Part shown: one piece after another, positions 8,269 to 14,819 of the stretch
Position numbering within the stretch: the stretch's first letter is position 1
Layout: every line of letters begins with the position of its first letter
Source: JAVBOF01 sp031550915
GTDB taxonomy: Bacteria; Bacillota; Clostridia; Christensenellales; MGBC116941
Assembly: GCA_031550915.1 (NCBI GenBank)
Contig: JAVBOF010000134.1
Coordinates: 1-16,016 of the forward strand
DNA length: 16,016 nucleotides
Direction of reading: 5' to 3'
Position numbers and translations under genes: made by a program
The notes under the pieces: generated by a model
Databases searched by the model: none
Told to the model about the DNA's origin: nothing
Seen by the model: only the letters and a program-made list of their open reading frames with translations

Positions 8269-8274
8269 CTCCTT
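8269..8274 (-). promoter_or_regulatory. Ribosome binding site fixing a TTG start for the CotH gene
   Basis: AAGGAG on the minus strand lies 8 nt before TTG (8258-8260). No in-frame ATG or GTG is nearby, and the N-terminal signal anchor starts right after the TTG, so this decides the start. Confidence 0.75.
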
Positions 8275-8329
8275 AACAGTGAAATAATACACTGCTGTTT
8301 GATGTTTCATACAAATAAAGCGATAAAGG

Positions 8330-8338
8330 ATTATATCA
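8330..8338 (-). promoter_or_regulatory. Extended -10 promoter for the cotH-vtc-DUF4956 operon
   Basis: The minus strand reads TGATATAAT, an exact extended -10 (TGn-TATAAT). I see no good -35 at the usual distance, which is typical of extended -10 promoters. Predicted transcript start is near 8323, giving a leader of about 60 nt. An imperfect inverted repeat (CAGTG 8277-8281, CACTG 8290-8294) sits just upstream of the ribosome binding site. Confidence 0.55.
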
Positions 8339-8359
8339 TAATTAAATATCTGATTCCAC

Positions 8360-8392
8360 AAAAAAGGGAAAAGCATGGCAATTTAGGCCTTT
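8360..8392 (-). terminator. Weak candidate terminator after serS
   Basis: The minus strand has AAAGGC (8387-8392) facing GCTTTT (8369-8374) across a 12-nt loop, with one G-U pair, followed by CCC and six T (8360-8365). The stem is short and AT-rich, so this is the only candidate in the 146-nt serS-cotH gap rather than a strong one. Confidence 0.3.
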
Positions 8393-8406
8393 ATTTTGCA
8401 ATTATT

Positions 8407-9663
8407 TTACCAGCCGGACATACCCATATATGGATGCAAGGCCTTCGGGATATTTACATTGCCTTCCGCTGTCTGGAAATTTTCCAATATGGCGGCAACC
8501 GTTCTGCCTACAGCAAGCCCAGAGCCGTTAAGTGTATGCGCAAACTGGGGCTTTGCCCCCTGTTCCGGACGATAGCGTATACCCAGCCTGCGCGACTGAT
8601 AATCGCAGATATTACTACAGCTGGATGTTTCTACATATCTGTTGTAGCTTGGCATCCAAACCTCTATATCATAGGTTTTTGCGGAAGCAAAGCCCATATC
8701 TCCGGTGCACAGCAAGGATACCCTGTATGGTAGCTCCAAAAGCTGCAATATCCTTTCTGCGTCCTTAGTCATCAATTCAAGATGCTCAAAGCTTTCTTCA
8801 GGCCTGGTAAACTTTACAAGCTCGACCTTGTTGAACTGGTGCTGGCGGATCAAACCACGCGTATCCCTTCCAGCACTGCCGGCTTCCGCACGGAAACACG
8901 CGCTGTACGCGCAAAAGGATTGTGGTAATTCCTCTATTATCTCATTGGAGTACATGTTTGTAACCGGTACTTCGGCTGTAGGAATAAGGAAATAGTCGGT
9001 ATTGACGACCTTAAAGGCATCGTCTTCGAATTTTGGCAGTTGGCCTGTACCCGTCATACTGGCTCGGTTCACCATAAACGGTGGAAAAATTTCCGTATAG
9101 CCGTTTTTGGCATGGGTATCCATCATAAAGTTGAATACGGATCGTTCAAGTCGGGCACCGAGACCACGGCAAAAAGTGAACCTCGCGCCCGTCACCTTGG
9201 CGGCCCGGGTAAAATCGAGCATACCTTGTTCCTCGCCAATCTCCCAATGAGGTTTCGGTTCAAAATCAAACTTACGAGGCTCACCGACTGTCCGTATTAT
9301 AGCGTTATCGTTTTCATCATTGCCAACCGGCACACTACTGTCCGGAATATTCGGGATAGCTAAAAGCATACCTTGCAGCTCCTCTTCCGTGTTTCGAAGC
9401 TCATCATCCATAGCCTTTATCCTGTCTCCGACGGCTTTCATTTCCTCCTTAAGCGAAGAAACATCCTGCCCCTGCTTCAACAGCTTCGGTCTCTCTGCGG
9501 CTACGGCGTTTCGCCTCGCCTTTAACGTTTCGGATTCGCCCAAAAGCTTCCTTCTGTTTTCATCCAGAAAGCTTAGTTTGTCAAAATCTAAATTTGCATT
9601 CCTGTTTGCCATAGCCTGCAAAAAAACTTCTTTTTCATTGATTATCCTGCGAATATCCAGCAT
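8407..9663 (-). CDS. serS: Serine--tRNA ligase
   Basis: Class II aminoacyl-tRNA synthetase of 418 residues, close to the usual 420-430; it charges tRNA-Ser with serine and also supplies Ser-tRNA for selenocysteine where that pathway exists. Residues about 28-105 form the long antiparallel coiled-coil arm that grips the tRNA variable arm. The catalytic core carries the TAEVPV serine-binding loop (229-234), motif 2 (FRAEAGSAGRDTRGLIRQHQF, within 257-277) and motif 3 (NGSGLAVGRT, 379-388). The ATG at 9661-9663 was chosen because MLDIRRI is the standard SerRS N-terminus and GGGGG precedes it by 7 nt. A start at 9723 would add 20 unrelated residues. The gene stands alone, divergent from hisH, with its own predicted promoter. 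No T-box is seen. Confidence 0.97.
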   Translation of the reverse strand: MLDIRRIINEKEVFLQAMANRNANLDFDKLSFLDENRRKLLGESETLKARRNAVAAERPKLLKQGQDVSSLKEEMKAVGDRIKAMDDELRNTEEELQGMLLAIPNIPDSSVPVGNDENDNAIIRTVGEPRKFDFEPKPHWEIGEEQGMLDFTRAAKVTGARFTFCRGLGARLERSVFNFMMDTHAKNGYTEIFPPFMVNRASMTGTGQLPKFEDDAFKVVNTDYFLIPTAEVPVTNMYSNEIIEELPQSFCAYSACFRAEAGSAGRDTRGLIRQHQFNKVELVKFTRPEESFEHLELMTKDAERILQLLELPYRVSLLCTGDMGFASAKTYDIEVWMPSYNRYVETSSCSNICDYQSRRLGIRYRPEQGAKPQFAHTLNGSGLAVGRTVAAILENFQTAEGNVNIPKALHPYMGMSGW

Positions 9664-9772
9664 CAGCGATCCCCCGTTTAAATAGATTTCCCGGTTTATA
9701 TAAAAAAGTTTGCATAAGTACATAATTATGAATTATGACAAATGTTTACCGGTAACTTTCATTTCTACAGCA

Positions 9773-9802
9773 ATTATATTACTTTTGCCTGAAGTATAGC
9801 AA
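9773..9802 (-). promoter_or_regulatory. Predicted serS promoter
   Basis: On the minus strand TTGCTA (9797-9802, 4/6 to the -35 consensus) is followed after 18 nt by a perfect TATAAT (9773-9778). The start site would be near 9766, giving a leader of about 100 nt. Confidence 0.5.
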
Positions 9803-9862
9803 GTACTTAGATTTTTTTGGCCGGGATGGATATTTTTTATTGAAAATGCCCTTGTAATATGA

Positions 9863-9891
9863 TTGACAAGGCTATAGTCCGTCAATATAAT
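9863..9891 (+). promoter_or_regulatory. Perfect-consensus sigma-A promoter for hisH
   Basis: TTGACA (9863-9868), a 17-nt spacer and TATAAT (9886-9891) match the housekeeping consensus exactly, with transcription expected from about 9898. An inverted repeat TTGAC-N13-GTCAA (9863-9867, 9881-9885) spans the -35 and the spacer and could be an operator. So strong a core promoter would need control if histidine synthesis is regulated. Confidence 0.8.
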
Positions 9892-9901
9892 TAATTGTCG
9901 G

Positions 9902-9942
9902 GAACATGGACATATCTGCGGCTTGACTATCGTGTCATGTTC
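9902..9942 (+). other. Stem-loop at the 5' end of the hisH transcript
   Basis: GAACATGGACA (9902-9912) pairs with TGTCATGTTC (9933-9942): ten base pairs with one bulged G around a 20-nt loop. It starts only a few nt after the predicted transcript start. T-rich sequence (9949-9960) follows after 6 nt. It may stabilise the mRNA 5' end or act as a weak attenuator; the sequence cannot decide which. Confidence 0.45.
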
Positions 9943-9986
9943 GTGGATATTTTTCATTTTAGTTCGGCATTGTAAGAGGTAATGAT

Positions 9987-10583
9987 ATGATCGCGATAGT
10001 GGATTATGGCCTGGGGAATCTGGGGAGCGTGTCAAATGCTTTGGATTTTCTTGGCATAGATTCCATGATAACAAACGATATAGGGCAAATAGAAGAGGCC
10101 AGCCATATGATATTGCCGGGTGTCGGCGCTTTTGGGAAATCAATGGAGGGCCTATGCAAGACTGGCCTGGATAAATGCGTCAAAAAGTTTATTAAAAGCA
10201 AGAAGCCATTTTTGGGCATTTGTGTCGGTATGCAAATGTTGTTTGACTATAGCGATGAAATGGGCCGGCACAGTGGCCTAAGCCTTATACCTGGCGGTAT
10301 AGAGCATCTTCCCGAGGGTGTCAGCGTTCCGCATATTGGCTGGAATGAAATAGAGGACTATGACGCGGGGATGTTCAAGGGGATCCGCAGCCCGGTACAT
10401 ATGTATTTTGCAAATTCGTATTGCTGCGCGGATACATCGCTGGATTGCTGCGCGGGCATAACGGATTATGGAATATATTTTACCAGCGCTATCGTTAAGG
10501 ATAATATCTGGGCGGTTCAATTCCATCCGGAAAAGAGTGGGGAAGCAGGACTTAAGATGCTGACGAACTTCTGCTCGCAATAA
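9987..10583 (+). CDS. hisH: Imidazole glycerol phosphate synthase, glutaminase subunit
   Basis: Class I glutamine amidotransferase of 198 residues. It hydrolyses glutamine and channels ammonia to HisF, which makes imidazole-glycerol phosphate (histidine pathway) and AICAR (returned to purine synthesis). The N-terminus MIAIVDYGLGNLGSV is diagnostic. The catalytic triad is visible: C79 in GICVGMQ, and H180 and E182 in FHPEKSG. The oxyanion-region PGVGAF is at 44-49. Start: AAGAGGT lies 6 nt upstream of the ATG. The gene is driven by the consensus promoter at 9863-9891 and followed 65 nt later by gdhA, not by hisA or hisF as in most his operons. Its synthase partner hisF lies 1.5 kb downstream. 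The length is normal and the motifs are intact. Confidence 0.96.
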   Translation: MIAIVDYGLGNLGSVSNALDFLGIDSMITNDIGQIEEASHMILPGVGAFGKSMEGLCKTGLDKCVKKFIKSKKPFLGICVGMQMLFDYSDEMGRHSGLSLIPGGIEHLPEGVSVPHIGWNEIEDYDAGMFKGIRSPVHMYFANSYCCADTSLDCCAGITDYGIYFTSAIVKDNIWAVQFHPEKSGEAGLKMLTNFCSQ

Positions 10584-10590
10584 ATGTAAA

Positions 10591-10617
10591 TTAAGCCGTC
10601 TGAAAGCAGCGGTTTAA
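10591..10617 (+). other. Hairpin between hisH and gdhA
   Basis: TTAAGCCG (10591-10598) pairs with CGGTTTAA (10610-10617, one G-U), and inside it CTG pairs with CAG around an AAAG loop with one bulged T. No T-tract follows on the plus strand, so it is probably not a terminator for hisH. A processing or stability element, or partial attenuation of gdhA, is possible. Confidence 0.4.
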
Positions 10618-10648
10618 AATAATAAAATATGTTTGGCAGGTGTAATGT

Positions 10649-11977
10649 ATGTCGTACGTGAACTCGGTACTTGGTGAGCTAAAAAGGAAACACAGTGGAC
10701 AGCCGGAATTTTTACAGGCAGCGCAGGAGGTTTTGGACAGCCTTCGCCCTGTATTTGATAAAAATCCCCAATATGAAAGAGCGTCGCTTTTGGAACGCTT
10801 GGTAGAGCCGGAAAGGCAATTGGCTTTCAAGGTGTTATGGTTGGACGATAATGGAAAGCCGCAGGTGAACACGGGTTATAGAGTACAATATAACAGCGCT
10901 ATAGGCCCATATAAAGGCGGGATCCGTTTTCACCCATCTGTTAATTTAAGCATAATCAAATTCCTGGGGTTCGAACAGATATTTAAAAATTCCCTGACGG
11001 GTTTAGCTATGGGCGGCGGAAAAGGCGGTTCGGATTTCGACCCCAAAGGAAAAAGCGATATGGAAGTTATGAAGTTTTGCCAAAGCTTTATGACTGAACT
11101 ATGCAAATATATCGGCGCAGATACCGATGTTCCAGCCGGTGATATTGGCGTAGGCGGTAGGGAAATTGGCTTTATGTACGGCCAATATAAAAAGATAACC
11201 GGCCTGCACGAGGGAGTGCTGACAGGCAAAGGTTTGACTTATGGCGGCTCGCTTGCAAGAACCGAGGCAACCGGATACGGGCTTGTTTACTTTGTTCAGG
11301 AGATGCTTAAGGACCATGGGATCGATCTGAAAAACAAAAAGATCGTCATATCGGGCTCCGGCAATGTAGCGATATATGCTGCGCAGAAGGCAATTGAGCT
11401 TGGGAACACGGTAATAGCGATGAGCGATTCATCGGGATGGATACACGATCCCGAAGGGATAGATTTGGCGGCGATAAAGCAGATAAAGGACGTTGACCGC
11501 AAAAGGATAAAAGCGTATCTTGAGATACGTCCCAAGGCTCAATTCACAGAAGGAAAGGGCATTTGGTCGTTGCCTTGCGATGTGGCCCTTCCGTGTGCAA
11601 CGCAGAATGAACTTGATCTTGAGGACGCAAAAATGCTCATCAAAAACAAATGCATCGCTGTGGCGGAGGGCGCTAACATGCCATCTACACCGGAAGCGGT
11701 TGAAGAGATGCAGAAAAACGGCATACTGTTTGCCCCGGGCAAAGCCGCAAACGCTGGTGGCGTTGCGACGTCCGGATTGGAGATGGCTCAAAACAGCATG
11801 CGATATGCATGGACATTTGAGGAAGTGGATCAAAGGCTCAAGGGCATAATGATAAATATATATCACGAAGCAAACAAAGCAGCTCTGGAATATGGCCGTA
11901 AGGATGATTTTGTTGCAGGCGCCAATATTGCGGGCTTCCGCAAGGTTGCGGAAGCGATGCTTGCACAGGGACTTTAA
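10649..11977 (+). CDS. gdhA: NADP-type glutamate dehydrogenase
   Basis: 442-residue cytoplasmic enzyme that aminates 2-oxoglutarate with ammonia to glutamate, the normal length for the hexameric small GDH family. The N-terminal domain has YKGGIRFHPSVN (88-99), the catalytic segment MGGGKGGSDFDPKG (121-134, K125) and VPAGDIGVGGRE (161-172, D165). The Rossmann domain has GSGNVA (236-241). The end of the second strand reads MSDSSG (258-263), as in the NADP-linked E. coli enzyme and unlike the NAD-linked clostridial ones, so a biosynthetic role is likely. WSLPCDVALPCATQNEL (306-322) is a further family hallmark. AGGTG lies 6 nt before the ATG. I see no clear separate promoter, so it probably shares the hisH transcript. 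A strong terminator follows. Confidence 0.97.
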   Translation: MSYVNSVLGELKRKHSGQPEFLQAAQEVLDSLRPVFDKNPQYERASLLERLVEPERQLAFKVLWLDDNGKPQVNTGYRVQYNSAIGPYKGGIRFHPSVNLSIIKFLGFEQIFKNSLTGLAMGGGKGGSDFDPKGKSDMEVMKFCQSFMTELCKYIGADTDVPAGDIGVGGREIGFMYGQYKKITGLHEGVLTGKGLTYGGSLARTEATGYGLVYFVQEMLKDHGIDLKNKKIVISGSGNVAIYAAQKAIELGNTVIAMSDSSGWIHDPEGIDLAAIKQIKDVDRKRIKAYLEIRPKAQFTEGKGIWSLPCDVALPCATQNELDLEDAKMLIKNKCIAVAEGANMPSTPEAVEEMQKNGILFAPGKAANAGGVATSGLEMAQNSMRYAWTFEEVDQRLKGIMINIYHEANKAALEYGRKDDFVAGANIAGFRKVAEAMLAQGL

Positions 11978-11987
11978 AAATTTGATT

Positions 11988-12029
11988 GGGCTGGCGGTTC
12001 CGAAAGGTGAACTGCCGCCCATTTTTTTT
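11988..12029 (+). terminator. Strong intrinsic terminator after gdhA
   Basis: GGGC-T-GGCGGTTC (11988-12000) pairs with GAACTGCCGCCC (12009-12020) with one bulged T and one G-U pair around an 8-nt loop. Eight consecutive T follow (12022-12029). It should separate hisH-gdhA from hisF-glmS. Confidence 0.88.
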
Positions 12030-12056
12030 GCGCTAAAACACAAAAAAAAGTATAAT
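12028..12056 (+). promoter_or_regulatory. Predicted promoter for hisF-glmS
   Basis: TATAAT (12051-12056) is perfect. TTGCGC (12028-12033) lies 17 nt upstream and shares its first three bases with the -35 consensus; its TT overlaps the end of the gdhA terminator T-tract. Transcription would start near 12063, restarting synthesis just after termination. Confidence 0.55.
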
Positions 12057-12065
12057 ACCTATATT

Positions 12066-12095
12066 GGCGCACAAACAAATCATTTCAAAAGCGCC
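12066..12095 (+). other. Stem-loop at the 5' end of the hisF transcript
   Basis: GGCGC (12066-12070) pairs with GCGCC (12091-12095) around a 20-nt A-rich loop. It begins within a few nt of the predicted transcript start and ends 4 nt before GGAGG (12100-12104). The position resembles the hisH leader hairpin, but the sequence does not. Confidence 0.35.
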
Positions 12096-12108
12096 GCGTG
12101 GAGGAAAA

Positions 12109-12936
12109 ATGCTTACAAAGAGGATAATACCGTGCCTTGATGTTAAGGACGGCAGGGTTGTCAAGGGCATAAACTTTAAACAACTTGTCGATGCCGGAGA
12201 TCCCGTTGCAGCGGCAATAAGGTATGAAAAGCAGGGCGCGGATGAACTGGTTTTTTTGGATATAACCGCATCCACGGATAACCGAAGCACGGTTTTCAAT
12301 ATGGTAGAGAAAGTAGCAAAGAATCTCTTTTTGCCTTTTACCGTGGGCGGCGGTATAGATAATGTCGATACCATACGTAAGCTTCTCATGCTTGGCGCAG
12401 ATAAGATATCGATCAACTCGGCGGCTGTACGCAATCCGCAACTCGTTAAGGAGTCATCCGAAAGGTTTGGCGCGCAATGTACCATAGTGGCGATTGACGC
12501 AAAAAAACAGCCGGGCGGCTGGTGGCAGGTATATACACACGGAGGCACAAGGGAAACCGGTCTCGACGCCATTGAATGGGCAAAGGAAGTATACGCACTT
12601 GGCGCCGGAGAGCTGCTGGTAACCAGCATGGATAGGGACGGCACTAAGGACGGATACGATCTTGAATTGCTGCATGAACTCAAAATGGCCGTACCGATTC
12701 CGATAATCGCGTCCGGCGGCGCAGGCAAAAAGTCCGATTTTTATAACGCGCTATGTGACGGGTATGCGGACGCGGCGTTGGCGGCATCCCTTTTCCATTT
12801 TGGAGAGCTTACTATACCGGATCTAAAAAAATATTTACATAAGAAGGGTATACCCATGCGTATGACAGGTATATCTTATAGTACAGGACAAGGAATTAAA
12901 AAGGAGAGGCCGGCCAGAAAAGGCCTGTTTAGGTGA
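12109..12936 (+). CDS. hisF: Imidazole glycerol phosphate synthase, cyclase subunit, C-terminally extended
   Basis: (beta/alpha)8-barrel lyase of 275 residues that uses ammonia from HisH to turn PRFAR into imidazole-glycerol phosphate and AICAR. Catalytic D11 (CLDVKDGRVVKG) and D130 (VAIDAK) are present at the canonical positions. Phosphate-binding Gly motifs are at TVGGGI (78-83) and ASGGAG (201-206). These features match true histidine-pathway HisF rather than the WbuZ-like sugar-modifying homologues. The start is the ATG with GGAGG 4 nt upstream; the TTG at 12064 would add 15 unrelated residues and is rejected. HisF is normally about 253 residues and ends near GIPMRM (247-252). Here a basic tail TGISYSTGQGIKKERPARKG (253-272) plus LFR follows, as if the original stop codon was lost. 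The stop lies 4 nt before glmS. Confidence 0.95.
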   Translation: MLTKRIIPCLDVKDGRVVKGINFKQLVDAGDPVAAAIRYEKQGADELVFLDITASTDNRSTVFNMVEKVAKNLFLPFTVGGGIDNVDTIRKLLMLGADKISINSAAVRNPQLVKESSERFGAQCTIVAIDAKKQPGGWWQVYTHGGTRETGLDAIEWAKEVYALGAGELLVTSMDRDGTKDGYDLELLHELKMAVPIPIIASGGAGKKSDFYNALCDGYADAALAASLFHFGELTIPDLKKYLHKKGIPMRMTGISYSTGQGIKKERPARKGLFR

Positions 12937-12937
12937 T
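12931..12937 (+). promoter_or_regulatory. glmS ribosome binding site overlapping the hisF stop
   Basis: AGGTGAT is a 7-nt match to the anti-Shine-Dalgarno end of 16S rRNA and includes the hisF stop codon TGA (12934-12936). The glmS ATG follows after 3 nt. Ribosomes ending hisF stand on the glmS initiation site, so coupled translation is likely. Confidence 0.6.
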
Positions 12938-12940
12938 ATT

Positions 12941-14767
12941 ATGTGCGGAATAGTTGGATATATCGGAAAAGATCAAGCCGCGCCGATCCTGTTGGAAGGC
13001 TTGCAAAAGCTTGAATATAGAGGTTATGATTCCGCGGGTTTGGCCATTATGAATGGCGGGAAGATAAACGTTGAAAAAGCTGAAGGCCGTTTGAGTATAC
13101 TGGACGGAATGGTGCAGGGCGGAAAGACCATAAAGGGTACACTCGGCATCGGCCATACACGATGGGCGACTCACGGGAAGCCATCCGATATAAATTCGCA
13201 CCCGCATTTCAGCTCCAATGAGGAGTTTGCCGTTGTTCACAACGGAATAATCGAAAACTATTTGCAGATAAAGGAGTATCTGCAAAGTAAAGGCTTTATA
13301 TTCGTATCCGAAACGGACACGGAGGTAATAGCCCATCTTATTGAATACATGTATAAAGGCGATATTCTCGAAGCATTGGGAAAAGCTTTACGCAGAATGG
13401 AAGGCTCTTACGCCATAGGCCTTCTGTGCATACATGACAGCGATAAGCTAATTGCAGCGAGAAAGGACAGCCCGCTGGTTTTGGGATTAGGGAAGGATGG
13501 AGGACATTTGGCGTCGGACATCCCCGCATTGCTAAAATATACAAGGGATGTATATATCATGGAAAATGACGAAATCGCCGTGATAGAAAAGGATAAAGTC
13601 CAGTTCCTGAACACAGACCTTGAAAAGATCCAGAAGGAAACGCATTATATAGACTGGGATACAGAGGCGGCAGAAAAAGGCGGCTATGAACATTTTATGA
13701 TAAAAGAGATAATGGAACAGCCTAAGGCCATTATCGATACAATGCGTCCCCGTATAAAGAACGGCAGGCTGGAGATAGAAGGATTTGACGCAAACGACCC
13801 GGCTTTTAGGGACGTTAACCGTATATGCATTATAGCATGTGGCTCCGCATGCTACGCCGGAATGGTTGGCAGGACGCTTCTTGAAAAGCTTACAAGGATA
13901 CCTGTTGAAACATGTATAGCATCGGAATTCCGATACGGTAATCCAATAGTAGATAAAAACACGCTGGTAATAATAATCAGCCAATCCGGTGAAACCGCAG
14001 ATACGCTTGCGGCGCTGCGGGAAGCTAAAAAGCTCGGGGCGAAAACGTTCTCGATAGTCAATGTCCTCGGCAGCTCAATCGCCAGGGAAAGCGATTATGT
14101 CATCTATACATGGGCTGGGCCTGAAATAGCCGTTGCTACGACCAAAGCTTATAGCGCGCAGGTTTGTGCGATGTACATGATAGCCCTGTGGTATGGCAAT
14201 TACCTTGGCAGGCTGACGGACGACGAGGTGGCGGAATACTGCAAAGAGCTGGAGAGGCTGCCCGGTTTGGTTGAGAAGATACTGGAAAACAAAGAGGAGC
14301 TGCAATATTTGGCCTCGCTGTATTATTCGGTAAAAAATGTTTTCTTCATTGGCCGGGGTGTGGATTATGCGATATCGATGGAAGGCTCCCTTAAGCTTAA
14401 GGAGATATCGTACATCCATTCGGAAGCGACGCCCGCCGGAGAATTGAAACACGGCACGATCTCCCTTATAGAGGAAGGCACTTTGGTTATCGCGCCTGCT
14501 ACAGAAAGCTTTCTGAACGAAAAGCTCATAAGCAACATCCGTGAAACAAAAGCCCGCGGATCGCACGTTATTGCCGTAACATGGGAAGGCAACGAACAAA
14601 TGGAAAAAGCCGTCGACCATATATACTACATACCAAAGGTTTGCGAGCTGTTCTCCGCCACGCTTGCCATAATACCATTGCAGCTGTTTGCTTACTATGT
14701 GGCGGTCATGAAGGGCTGCGATGTAGATAAGCCGCGCAATTTGGCAAAGTCCGTTACTGTAGAATAG
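12941..14767 (+). CDS. glmS: Glutamine--fructose-6-phosphate aminotransferase (isomerising)
   Basis: 608-residue enzyme that makes glucosamine-6-phosphate from fructose-6-phosphate and glutamine, the entry to peptidoglycan and other amino-sugar polymers. The glutaminase domain starts with nucleophile C2 (MCGIVGYIG), then YRGYDSAG (26-33), HTRWATHG (72-79) and HNGIIENY (100-107). Two SIS sugar-isomerase domains follow (about 290-425 and 455-595), with SQSGETADT (347-355), GRGVDYAISMEGSLKLKE (471-488), EATPAGELKHG (495-505) and the C-terminal signature DKPRNLAKSVTVE. The expected isomerase residues E488, H504 and K603 are present. Full length and intact. It lies 4 nt after hisF, so there is no room for the glmS ribozyme that controls this gene in Bacillus; control must be through the hisF promoter, coupling or enzyme feedback. 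Confidence 0.97.
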   Translation: MCGIVGYIGKDQAAPILLEGLQKLEYRGYDSAGLAIMNGGKINVEKAEGRLSILDGMVQGGKTIKGTLGIGHTRWATHGKPSDINSHPHFSSNEEFAVVHNGIIENYLQIKEYLQSKGFIFVSETDTEVIAHLIEYMYKGDILEALGKALRRMEGSYAIGLLCIHDSDKLIAARKDSPLVLGLGKDGGHLASDIPALLKYTRDVYIMENDEIAVIEKDKVQFLNTDLEKIQKETHYIDWDTEAAEKGGYEHFMIKEIMEQPKAIIDTMRPRIKNGRLEIEGFDANDPAFRDVNRICIIACGSACYAGMVGRTLLEKLTRIPVETCIASEFRYGNPIVDKNTLVIIISQSGETADTLAALREAKKLGAKTFSIVNVLGSSIARESDYVIYTWAGPEIAVATTKAYSAQVCAMYMIALWYGNYLGRLTDDEVAEYCKELERLPGLVEKILENKEELQYLASLYYSVKNVFFIGRGVDYAISMEGSLKLKEISYIHSEATPAGELKHGTISLIEEGTLVIAPATESFLNEKLISNIRETKARGSHVIAVTWEGNEQMEKAVDHIYYIPKVCELFSATLAIIPLQLFAYYVAVMKGCDVDKPRNLAKSVTVE

Positions 14768-14774
14768 TATAAGC

Positions 14775-14802
14775 AAAAAAACGGCTCAAAGAGCCGTTTT
14801 TT
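14775..14802. terminator. Bidirectional terminator between glmS and glnA
   Basis: ACGGCTC-AAA-GAGCCGT (14781-14797) is a perfect 7-bp stem with a 3-nt loop. It is flanked by six A on the left and T on the right (14797-14802), so each strand gives a stem followed by a U-tract. It ends both convergent transcripts. Confidence 0.92.
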
Positions 14803-14819
14803 GTTGCCAGGATAAAGAA

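Larger units (their letters stand above)
9664..9986. other. Divergent serS-hisH intergenic region
   Basis: This 323-nt AT-rich gap holds divergent promoters, the serS leader on one side and the hisH leader with its hairpin on the other. It also contains a 10-bp palindrome CATAATTATG (9721-9730) inside the serS leader. I found no T-box core (AGGGTGGNACC) on the serS strand, no tRNA-like fold and no convincing protein-coding gene. Confidence 0.7.

Noticed and set aside
9937..9975. 12-codon leader peptide (MFVDIFHFSSAL) before hisH
   Set aside because: It has no ribosome binding site and only one His codon, and its ATG lies in the hairpin stem; a his attenuator leader would show several consecutive His codons.
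9664..9980. T-box riboswitch upstream of serS
   Set aside because: The conserved AGGGTGGNACC core and a terminator/antiterminator pair are not visible on the serS strand.
9733..10143. 136-codon minus-strand reading frame across the serS-hisH gap
   Set aside because: Its 5' part is antisense to the well-supported hisH, its product resembles no family I recognise, and it covers two predicted promoters.
12064..12108. Upstream TTG start for hisF
   Set aside because: It adds 15 non-homologous residues, coincides with the predicted transcript start and has no ribosome binding site; GGAGG points to the ATG at 12109.
12800..12941. glmS ribozyme before glmS
   Set aside because: The upstream sequence is hisF coding sequence ending 4 nt before glmS, leaving no room for the ribozyme, and I see no core-like segment.
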